A model generated the notes under the pieces. It made no database searches. It worked only from the letters and a program-made list of their open reading frames with translations, and was not told the origin of the DNA. The position numbers and the translations under genes were made by a program. A stretch of 12,726 bases of DNA from an uncultured Ruminococcus sp. (lineage in GTDB: Bacteria; Bacillota_A; Clostridia; Oscillospirales; Ruminococcaceae), in assembly GCA_937880065.1 (NCBI GenBank), contig CALFMA010000396.1, forward strand, positions 1-12,726, written 5' to 3'. This document shows positions 7,313 to 12,726 of the stretch, in pieces. The stretch's first letter is position 1, and each line of letters opens with the position of its first letter.

Positions 7313-7341
7313 ATTATACCAAATAATTCACAAAATTTCAA
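7313..7341 (-). promoter_or_regulatory. SigA-type promoter of the asp23-nusB-...-nadK operon
   Basis: On the minus strand TTGAAA (7341-7336) and TATAAT (7318-7313) are separated by exactly 17 nt. A TG one base before the -10 box makes it an extended -10 (TGGTATAAT). The predicted transcription start is near 7306, giving a leader of about 77 nt before the Asp23 start codon. The -35 box begins at the base right after the spoIIIAH stop codon. No terminator is visible between spoIIIAH and this promoter, so read-through from the spoIIIA operon is possible. Confidence 0.85.
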
Positions 7342-7924
7342 CTACTTTACCTCAAAAATTCTGATATTTTCTGCGGCAACATTACTTTCGCTGAGAATTA
7401 TATCCTTGACCGATGCTGCCTGTGCCTTGTCAAGCCCCTCTGTCTTGATTACAACCTTTGCAGTTTCGCCGTCAAGGTATGCTACACAGTCCTCAAAGCC
7501 CTGTGCTTTTACCAGAGATTCGATAGTTCCCTCGGATTCGATAAGCTTTGAAACCTCCACAGCGTCAATTGCATTGACTACCATTTCATCTTCCGTAAGG
7601 TCGCCGCCGCCCATAATAGTCTGCAATGTCTGAACAGCCTCGTCACGGTTGTTCATTCTGTCAAGCCTTGCCTGTGCAAAATAATCAGCCGATGTATTGT
7701 CTGCGGTTATATCGGTAATATCAGCGTTTACAAATTCCGTTTCACCGTATTTTTCAGTTTCGCCCATTTCCGCAACTGACGCTGTATCGGGATTTTTCAC
7801 CGAATCAGGTGCTGTGACGTAGTTTATGTATACCGCCGCACCGAGCATAAGCGTAAGGCAGGACTATTGCGATAATTGACATAATAATCTGCTTTTTTCC
7901 TATAATCATTGATGGCTTTTTCAT
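7342..7924 (-). pseudogene. spoIIIAH: Stage III sporulation protein AH, apparent +1 frameshift in the membrane helix
   Basis: SpoIIIAH is the single-pass mother-cell protein whose YscJ/FliF-like domain binds SpoIIQ from the forespore to form the intercellular channel. The natural start is the ATG at 7924, with AAGGAG 8 nt upstream and 12 nt after the spoIIIAG stop. It encodes MKKPSMIIGKKQIIMSIIAIVL, then the frame breaks near 7856-7861 and would end at a TGA at 7805-7807 after 39 residues. The rest of the protein is open in another frame, from LTLMLGAAVYINYVTAPDS to the stop at 7342. Removing one base from the CC of CTGCCTT rejoins them as a normal membrane helix and a 193-aa protein, a plausible family length. 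An internal ATG at 7848 has no ribosome site and would lose most of the helix. The cause is either a sequencing or assembly error or a real mutation. Confidence 0.85.
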
Positions 7925-7936
7925 AATAACTGCTCC

Positions 7937-8452
7937 TTATTTCATTATAGTTACATAAATATCTGCGGTTGGCAAATCGAGAGCCGCCGCCGCTGCTCTG
8001 TACATTCGTTCCTCAACAACAGGGCTGTTACAGCCTTTACAAATAATCACCGCCCCTGTTATCTGTGGAGTTTCCACGGTTTCCACAAGCGGCTCACGGC
8101 TGTTTCCCCCTACAAGGACGAATTTTTCCTCCGAATCCCTTTTATTTTCCGATTCGGCAAGCTTTTTTTCGGAGGCATAAATATATCTCTCCCCCGAACC
8201 TACTGTAAGATATACCTCAACCTCACCTGCCCCCTCAATATTTTCAAGAAAGGCTTCAAGCCGTTCTTCGCTTTCCTTGCAAAAGCTCTGTGCAACGTCG
8301 GTGTAATCCCTTTCCTCAACTGTTACGGCTTTTTCTCCTCCGTTTGTCAGGTTGGATAACAGCAAAAAAAGAATTCCGCCTGCTCCAAGGAGAATAATTT
8401 TAGCCGCAGAGCCTTTTTTACCTGCTCCTTTCAGTTTTTCAACAATTCCCAT
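7937..8452 (-). CDS. spoIIIAG: Stage III sporulation protein AG
   Basis: SpoIIIAG forms a large ring in the intermembrane space between mother cell and forespore, part of the SpoIIIA-SpoIIQ channel. The 171-aa protein has a short basic N-terminus (MGIVEKLKGAGKKG), one membrane helix (about 17-36), then an extracellular domain with the conserved RLEAFLENIEGAGEVEVYLTV strand-helix near residue 65-85 and a C-terminal ring-building half (ITGAVIICKGC, EERMYRAAAAALDLP). It is shorter than the 229-aa B. subtilis protein, mainly in the middle insertion. GGAGG lies 6-7 nt before the ATG at 8452, and the gene overlaps spoIIIAF by 14 nt. Confidence 0.94.
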   Translation of the reverse strand: MGIVEKLKGAGKKGSAAKIILLGAGGILFLLLSNLTNGGEKAVTVEERDYTDVAQSFCKESEERLEAFLENIEGAGEVEVYLTVGSGERYIYASEKKLAESENKRDSEEKFVLVGGNSREPLVETVETPQITGAVIICKGCNSPVVEERMYRAAAAALDLPTADIYVTIMK

Positions 8453-8900
8453 TTATAACCTCCGTTTCCATTCCAAGACTTTGTTTTACAACAATTGCCG
8501 CACTTAAAAAATCCTCTGCCCTTATCGTCACACTACTAATAGATATGCTATAATCTGCTGAAATATTAACATCTGTTTCAACTGATGAAAAAATAATTCC
8601 CGCACTTTCCAGCTGCTGCATTAAAATATCGTTTATATTTCGCTCCGTTTCAGCCTTTAATGCCGCCCCGTATGCGTCATTTTCAAGGTCCTCCGAAGTG
8701 TAGGTATAGTACGATAAATCGGGAAATTCAAATGCTAAAGTTCCCTGTGCTATGGGAGTTATCAGCGTAAGTGCAAGGAATAAATCAAGCATAAGTATAA
8801 CAGAGGATTTAAGCTTTGAGTCGGATAAAATTCCGCCTACGATACTTCTTGCGGCAGATATTGCACATATCGCCATAACCGTTGATTTTATGCTTTCCAT
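8439..8900 (-). CDS. spoIIIAF: Stage III sporulation protein AF
   Basis: Membrane component of the SpoIIIA complex with a ring-building-motif-like soluble domain. I start it at the ATG at 8900 (153 aa, MESIKSTVMAICAISAARS), because GGAGG lies exactly 5 nt upstream and the ATG follows the spoIIIAE stop by 1 nt (TGAAATG). A TTG at 8912 in the same frame would put the ribosome site inside the coding sequence. The first 55 residues form two hydrophobic segments (about 8-25 and 36-52, VILMLDLFLALTLITPI). A soluble domain follows with TERNINDILMQQLESAGI then VTIRAEDF. It is shorter than B. subtilis SpoIIIAF (206 aa). Identification rests on this pattern plus its slot between AE and AG. Confidence 0.9.
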   Translation of the reverse strand: MESIKSTVMAICAISAARSIVGGILSDSKLKSSVILMLDLFLALTLITPIAQGTLAFEFPDLSYYTYTSEDLENDAYGAALKAETERNINDILMQQLESAGIIFSSVETDVNISADYSISISSVTIRAEDFLSAAIVVKQSLGMETEVINGNC

Positions 8901-8901
8901 T

Positions 8902-9987
8902 TCAACCTCCAAAAGTTTTCATCAGAATTGCGGTACAGAGTACAAAAATCACCGAGTAGCAAATCATAAGGCATTGAGCAATGGCAAATCCGCTGTCAAT
9001 ACATTTCAACAGCTTTGAAAGGGATTCTGTCCCGAACATATCCGCCGCCGCACCGCCAGCCCACATTACAAAGCGGTATATGAGAAGCTCAAGAAGAATT
9101 GGCAGAATAATAAGAACAATGGCAATTATTCCTGCCGCCCCCACAGTTCCCCCGATAACTTCAAAACTGCCCTTGACCGTGGAATATGCGTCGGAAACTG
9201 CTCCGCCAACTATGGGAACAAACCCCGATACAAGCATTTTTGCGGTCTTGACTGCCGCACCGTCTGCCCTGCCTGCAATGGTGCATTTCAACGTGACAAA
9301 TCCCGAAAAAAGCGTCATTGTAAGGGAAATTATCCACGTAACCGACTTTTTCAACAGATTTACAAGACTGTCAAGAGATGTGTTTGGGAATATACTTCCT
9401 GCCGTTCCCAATGAAGCGATAATGCCGAGAATTGGCAGTAGATAGCTTTCCGACAGCTTTACAATGAGTTCCGATGCACCGAGCAATAACATATGACAGA
9501 TGCCGGCTGTGGAAAATCCTCCGCAGGCAACGGATACCCCTGATAAAACAGGGACGAAAACCGAAATAAATCCGCCCATTCGCTGTACGGCATTAAGAAT
9601 ATCCCCATAAATCGAGGTTAATGGCGGAAGTATAACTGCAATTGAAGCTACGGAGCATACAATATTATACATCTCTCCGCACTCCGCAGTTGATTTTACA
9701 ACTGATGTAAACACAATGACGAGAAAAATTGCCGACAGCAGTTTCATGGGCATTGCAAGCCGTGAGGTCATCTCATTCCGCAGTTTATTCCACAGATTTT
9801 CAAGGGAAAGATTTTCCAAATCGGCACTTTCAAGGTCAATGCTGAAATCTGAAAGTATGCCGTCAAGTTCCTCACCGGTTTCCTCGGTATAATCTGCGGA
9901 ATTTTCTGCATATGCAAAATATGGCGAAATACAGGGAAAAATCAGCCAAAGGGATATAACAACTACAATTAATTTTCTCATATTCAC
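8902..9987 (-). CDS. spoIIIAE: Stage III sporulation protein AE
   Basis: Polytopic membrane protein of the SpoIIIA channel. The 361 aa start with a clear signal-peptide-like segment (basic MNMRK, hydrophobic core 6-20, AYA near 25-27), then an acidic extracellular stretch (about 28-75). A series of membrane helices follows, beginning near 80-97, with a last one near 335-355. Conserved-looking blocks are GGFISVFVPVLSGVSVACGG and FVPIVGGAVSDAYSTVKGS. It is somewhat shorter than the roughly 399 aa of B. subtilis. The start is uncertain by two codons: a GTG at 9987 directly after the spoIIIAD stop has GGAAG 10 nt upstream, while the ATG at 9981 has only AGGTG very close. The 3' end abuts spoIIIAF. 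Confidence 0.94.
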   Translation of the reverse strand: MNMRKLIVVVISLWLIFPCISPYFAYAENSADYTEETGEELDGILSDFSIDLESADLENLSLENLWNKLRNEMTSRLAMPMKLLSAIFLVIVFTSVVKSTAECGEMYNIVCSVASIAVILPPLTSIYGDILNAVQRMGGFISVFVPVLSGVSVACGGFSTAGICHMLLLGASELIVKLSESYLLPILGIIASLGTAGSIFPNTSLDSLVNLLKKSVTWIISLTMTLFSGFVTLKCTIAGRADGAAVKTAKMLVSGFVPIVGGAVSDAYSTVKGSFEVIGGTVGAAGIIAIVLIILPILLELLIYRFVMWAGGAAADMFGTESLSKLLKCIDSGFAIAQCLMICYSVIFVLCTAILMKTFGG

Positions 9988-10377
9988 CTACATCAGACTT
10001 CCAATCTGCTCCAGAACTGCTTTCACCAAGGGCATACTAAGCAGCGTTACCGCCCCTCTGCCCCACAATTCCGCCACAGATGCGATTGCTCCCTCGCCGC
10101 TGTCACGGCAAAGTTCCGTAGTAATCCGAGTTATTATGCAGATTGCACCGCCCTTGTAAATCAGGGACAGATAGCTTTCGGAGATACCTGCGGAAACGAA
10201 AATATCCTTCAATTCGGTCATAACAGGGGCGGCAAATGCGGCAAAACTGCCCATAACTACGGTACAGGCGGCAATGGCAAGGAGCATTGACTGCTCACGG
10301 CAATACTGACGGAGAACAACTGCAAGAATTGCGGAACAAATGCAGAAAGAGGCGGTCACAAAACTTCTGTCAATCAT
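9988..10377 (-). CDS. spoIIIAD: Stage III sporulation protein AD
   Basis: Small multi-pass membrane protein of the SpoIIIA complex, 129 aa against 133 in B. subtilis. Hydrophobic segments lie near residues 7-23, 30-52 and 105-122. The conserved IYKGGAICIITRITTELCRD and SGEGAIASVAELWGRG segments identify it; SpoIIIAD and SpoIIIAC belong to one family. Start and stop are shared with neighbours: its ATG overlaps the spoIIIAC stop (ATGA) and its stop directly precedes the spoIIIAE GTG, so translation is probably coupled along the operon. Confidence 0.95.
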   Translation of the reverse strand: MIDRSFVTASFCICSAILAVVLRQYCREQSMLLAIAACTVVMGSFAAFAAPVMTELKDIFVSAGISESYLSLIYKGGAICIITRITTELCRDSGEGAIASVAELWGRGAVTLLSMPLVKAVLEQIGSLM

Positions 10378-10568
10378 AATCCGAACACCCTTTTTACCGT
10401 TTCAAAGAGGTTTGCGATTTCCTCAACTATGAGCATAAGCACCACAATAAGCCCTGCAAGAGTTGTCATCATTGCCTGTTCTTCACGCTCCGCCCGTTTC
10501 AGCACAAGATTGAGAACCGCTACAATTATGCCTGTCCCTGCAATTTTAAAAATCAAATCAATATCCAT
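10374..10568 (-). CDS. spoIIIAC: Stage III sporulation protein AC
   Basis: Very small membrane protein of the SpoIIIA complex with two helices (about 5-23 and 33-48) and a conserved start MDIDLIFKIAGTGI. I place the start at the ATG at 10568 (64 aa, against 68 in B. subtilis), since AAAGGGGTG lies 5 nt upstream. The GTG at 10574 in the same frame would be almost inside that ribosome site. It follows the spoIIIAB stop by 12 nt and overlaps spoIIIAD by 4 nt. Confidence 0.94.
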   Translation of the reverse strand: MDIDLIFKIAGTGIIVAVLNLVLKRAEREEQAMMTTLAGLIVVLMLIVEEIANLFETVKRVFGL

Positions 10569-10580
10569 TTCCACACCCCT

Positions 10581-11087
10581 TTACAGCACGAGAATTCCTG
10601 CCATTACGCCAAATAGCAAGCCTGTGCCACGATAAAGCCTGCCCTTTTTTAATAGTGCCTCACTCCGCAGATTTTCAATGGCTTCAAGTTCACGTTCAAG
10701 GTTATGTATGGATTTCAACTGTGCCGCCGAATCGCTTCTGCCAAGGATTTCCCCCAGTTGCAGAATTAATCCAAGTTCCTCGGTATTCCCATGAAATCCA
10801 TTTTCAACAGCTTCCTGCCATTGCTTGTGGAAATCCGCACCAAATCGGTATTCATCGGGAAGCAGCTGCACAAATCCAAGGCAAGCAAGATGTTTGTCCT
10901 CTTTCAGCTTTCGGCAAAAAGTATAAACATCATCGCCACGGCGGCAGATGTAATACTCCGCCTTGTGGAATAACTGCCCGATACCGCTGCAAATCCGCTT
11001 TGCCTCCCGAAGTCTGTCTGCAAGGGAATAGCCGATAACTCCCCCGATTGCCGTAAAAATCAATGCCGCCGCAACTCTAAAAATCAT
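10581..11087 (-). CDS. spoIIIAB: Stage III sporulation protein AB
   Basis: Membrane-anchored component of the SpoIIIA complex that works near the SpoIIIAA ATPase and resembles GspF-type secretion proteins. With the start at the ATG at 11087 the protein has 168 aa, close to the 171 aa typical of the family. A perfect AGGAGG lies 7 nt upstream, inside the last codons of spoIIIAA, which it overlaps by 11 nt. A longer frame to 11132 exists but has no matching ribosome site and would add a charged tail before the N-terminal membrane helix (about 4-22). The centre is helical (LQLGEILGRSDSAAQLKSI), and a second membrane helix ends the protein (about 152-168). Confidence 0.94.
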   Translation of the reverse strand: MIFRVAAALIFTAIGGVIGYSLADRLREAKRICSGIGQLFHKAEYYICRRGDDVYTFCRKLKEDKHLACLGFVQLLPDEYRFGADFHKQWQEAVENGFHGNTEELGLILQLGEILGRSDSAAQLKSIHNLERELEAIENLRSEALLKKGRLYRGTGLLFGVMAGILVL

Positions 11088-11994
11088 CTCCAAGCCTCCT
11101 GATTTCTTCAATTTCTCCAACTTTTCCGCCATTTTTCAGCATTACAGCGTAACCGAAAACTCCCTTTTTCAGCAGATATTTCATAACAGGGCGATTGCAC
11201 ATCTGGCGAAAATTTTCAGCGTGAACCGTTGCACAAAAGTTCACACCACAGCCAAATCCTCCTATAATTGCCGCAGAATCCTCATCGGTGGAAATCTCGT
11301 CACAGAAAATATAATCGGGAGATAAAGTTCGGACTGCTGAAATTATTCCTTTTGCCCTTGTGCAGCCAGAAAGCACATTTGTAAGATTTCCAACATCATT
11401 GTGAATTTTGCCATTTTCGGTAAATGCAATTTCATTCCGTTCATCTACAAGAACGGTTTTTCGGCTATTTCCCGTCAATCGGCACAAATCACGGAGCATT
11501 GTGGTCTTGCCGGAATTTACACCGCCGCAAATCAGAATTCCGCAGTTATTCTCCTGCAAAATTGAATAAGCAGCCTCGCCGCAGCCTGAAATATTCCTTG
11601 AAATGCGGAAATTCAACCCAGTAATATCCGAAAGTGTGCCGTCATTTCCATATCGCCCCGACAACCCCACACGAATTCCCCCACGCAGAACGAAAACTCC
11701 CTCTCGCAGCTGTTCTCCACAGCTATGAATTGAAAAATGGGATAGAGAATTTACCACAGCTTCAATATCCGCAGGTGAAACAATTATAGTTGCGGTATTG
11801 GCAGGATTTGCCGTTAATCCGCAGTTAGTCAGATACATCACTTTATCGGGAAAAATCAATGCCGCACCTCTACCCGAATTGAGCCGCAGTTCCGTTATAT
11901 GCTCCCTTTCAAGGCGGCTTACGGAAAGAAACGGAATTCGCAGCTTGTCAGGAAGATATTCCGCAATTACATCACAGCTTGTACTATTAAACAT
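11077..11994 (-). CDS. spoIIIAA: Stage III sporulation protein AA (secretion-type ATPase)
   Basis: Cytoplasmic mother-cell ATPase of the SpoIIIA-SpoIIQ channel, related to type II/IV secretion ATPases. It has 305 aa from the ATG at 11994 (B. subtilis 307). Walker A is GGVNSGKT at 157-164 and Walker B is DYIFCDE at 227-233; VDERNEIA (183-190) and TVHAE (256-260) are further conserved nucleotide-sensing segments. I prefer the ATG at 11994 because AAAGGGGTG (12009-12001) lies 6 nt before it. The in-frame GTG at 12003 is part of that ribosome site and would leave almost no leader behind the predicted SigE start. It is the first gene of the spoIIIA operon. Confidence 0.95.
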   Translation of the reverse strand: MFNSTSCDVIAEYLPDKLRIPFLSVSRLEREHITELRLNSGRGAALIFPDKVMYLTNCGLTANPANTATIIVSPADIEAVVNSLSHFSIHSCGEQLREGVFVLRGGIRVGLSGRYGNDGTLSDITGLNFRISRNISGCGEAAYSILQENNCGILICGGVNSGKTTMLRDLCRLTGNSRKTVLVDERNEIAFTENGKIHNDVGNLTNVLSGCTRAKGIISAVRTLSPDYIFCDEISTDEDSAAIIGGFGCGVNFCATVHAENFRQMCNRPVMKYLLKKGVFGYAVMLKNGGKVGEIEEIRRLGDDF

Positions 11995-12015
11995 TACATT
12001 CACCCCTTTCCTTAT

Positions 12016-12044
12016 ATCTTATGTGGACTTGCCGAAAATTATGA
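12016..12044 (-). promoter_or_regulatory. SigE-type promoter of the spoIIIA operon
   Basis: On the minus strand TCATAAT (12044-12038) fits the SigE -35 consensus KMATAWW, and CATAAGAT (12023-12016) fits the -10 consensus CATACANT at 6 of 8 positions. The spacer is 14 nt, as expected for SigE. The transcript would start near 12009, about 15 nt before the spoIIIAA ATG. In B. subtilis the spoIIIA operon is transcribed by SigE in the mother cell, so place and sequence agree. No SigA promoter with good spacing overlaps it. Confidence 0.75.
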
Positions 12045-12045
12045 C

Positions 12046-12076
12046 AAAAAAAACGCCCCTGAAACAGGGACGTTTT
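12046..12076 (-). terminator. Intrinsic terminator of the sugar ABC transporter operon
   Basis: In the minus-strand RNA AAAACGUCCCUG (12076-12065) pairs with CAGGGGCGUUUU (12061-12050) around a UUU loop. It is a 12-bp stem with one G-U pair, continued by four more U residues (12049-12046). It begins 15 nt after the permease stop codon and ends one base before the -35 box of the spoIIIA promoter, so it insulates spoIIIA from the transporter operon. Confidence 0.9.
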
Positions 12077-12091
12077 GAAAATATTCGGAAA

Positions 12092-12726
12092 TTATTCCTT
12101 TACACCACCAAGTGCAACACCAGCGATGATGAATCTTGAAAGGAAAACGTAAGCAATGATGATTGGGATAATTGCAAGAGCAAGTGCAAGGTAAACAGCA
12201 CCGAAATCATTAAGCTTATCGGAAGCCTGAATACCGGCAACCATCATAGGAAGTGTCTTTTCCTTAAGGTCAACGTTGATGAGAATCATATTAGGTGTAT
12301 AGTAGTTGTTCCAGCTTGCGATGAAAGCAAAGATTGCCTGAACAGCAATAGCTGGCTTCATCATTGGAATAGCAATTTTAAGGAATGTGCTGAACTCGCT
12401 TGAACCGTCAATTCTTGCAGCTTCAACAATTTCCAAAGGAAATGATGATTTCATATATGAACGCATAAAGAATACTACTGCAGGAGCAGCAATTGCAGGA
12501 ATGATAAGTGGCCACTTAGTATTATGTAAGTTTAAGTCAATCATAAAGCTAAGGAAGCCCGCACCTGTAACCTGTACAGGAACCATCATTACAAGAAGAA
12601 TAATTGTATATGAAATTTCTTTCATTTTGAATTCATATACCTGAATTCCGTATGCAGTAAGTGCAGAAAAGAAAACAGTTAAGAAATGGGGGATGATCAG
12701 ATGAGTAAACTGCTTGAAGTAAAAAA
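12092..12726 (-). CDS. Carbohydrate ABC transporter permease (MalG family), 5' end missing
   Basis: Inner-membrane permease of a binding-protein-dependent sugar importer. The frame is open from the window edge to the TAA at 12092-12094, so the N-terminus lies outside; an internal ATG at 12625 is not the start, since matching family sequence (HFLTVFFSALTAYGIQVYEF) continues upstream of it. The diagnostic EAA loop for the ATPase is visible (EAARIDGSSEFSTFLKIAIP), and further MalG-like landmarks are FFMRSYMKSSFPLEIVEA, ASWNNYYTP and a C-terminal FIIAGVALGGVKE. Several membrane helices surround these. The substrate cannot be read from this fragment. It is probably the last gene of its operon, since a strong terminator follows. 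Confidence 0.93.
   Translation of the reverse strand, partial: FYFKQFTHLIIPHFLTVFFSALTAYGIQVYEFKMKEISYTIILLVMMVPVQVTGAGFLSFMIDLNLHNTKWPLIIPAIAAPAVVFFMRSYMKSSFPLEIVEAARIDGSSEFSTFLKIAIPMMKPAIAVQAIFAFIASWNNYYTPNMILINVDLKEKTLPMMVAGIQASDKLNDFGAVYLALALAIIPIIIAYVFLSRFIIAGVALGGVKE

Noticed and set aside
7805..7870. Programmed +1 frameshift as the explanation of the split spoIIIAH
   Set aside because: There is no stop codon, rare-codon pair with a strong slip site, or internal Shine-Dalgarno stimulator at the break, and I know of no family precedent. An error or mutation is simpler.
8981..9445. 154-codon plus-strand open frame opposite spoIIIAE
   Set aside because: Antisense to a conserved membrane protein gene; the composition is what one expects from the complement of hydrophobic codons.
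1..12726. CRISPR arrays, tRNA or rRNA genes, insertion sequences, phage or toxin-antitoxin genes
   Set aside because: Nothing in the window shows spaced direct repeats, cloverleaf sequence, transposase motifs or small paired genes; all the space is filled by core genes.

Overview
The window looks like chromosomal core sequence from a low-to-moderate G+C, anaerobic, spore-forming Firmicute (Clostridia, perhaps a Ruminococcus or Oscillospiraceae relative; the exact genus is a guess). The reasons are a complete spoIIIA sporulation locus, the Asp23-nusB-xseA-xseB-ispA-dxs-tlyA-nadK series seen in Firmicutes, strong AGGAGG-type ribosome sites and the DXP route to isoprenoids. Every gene I accept lies on the minus strand, so transcription runs from high to low coordinates.

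Layout in the direction of transcription. (1) 12726-12092: 3' part of a carbohydrate ABC transporter permease, closed by a clear intrinsic terminator (12076-12046). (2) 12044-7342: a SigE-type promoter directly beside that terminator, then spoIIIAA, AB, AC, AD, AE, AF, AG and AH, tightly packed with overlaps. These encode the mother-cell part of the SpoIIIA-SpoIIQ channel between mother cell and forespore. The last gene, spoIIIAH, carries an apparent one-base frameshift inside its single membrane helix. (3) 7341-1: a consensus SigA promoter starting immediately after the spoIIIAH stop, then a housekeeping operon: Asp23/Gls24 protein (YqhY-like), nusB, a TsaD/Kae1-like M22 paralogue, xseA, xseB, ispA, dxs, tlyA and nadK, which runs off the window at position 1.

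The second operon joins transcription antitermination and rRNA synthesis (NusB), rRNA methylation (TlyA), exonuclease VII (XseA/XseB), isoprenoid supply (Dxs makes DXP; IspA makes farnesyl diphosphate) and NADP supply (NAD kinase). Gaps are mostly a few bases or overlaps, so it is probably one transcript. The exception is the 44-nt ispA-dxs gap, which holds a strong GNRA-capped hairpin between a Shine-Dalgarno sequence and the dxs start codon.

No gene-free stretch exceeds 300 bases; the longest are 7230-7341 (promoter and leader of the asp23 operon) and 11995-12091 (terminator plus SigE promoter). I see no CRISPR, tRNA, rRNA, insertion sequence or phage gene, and no convincing new multi-gene system. 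The items most worth a second look are the spoIIIAH frameshift, the ispA-dxs hairpin, the TsaD-like paralogue and a perfect terminator-like palindrome inside tlyA.
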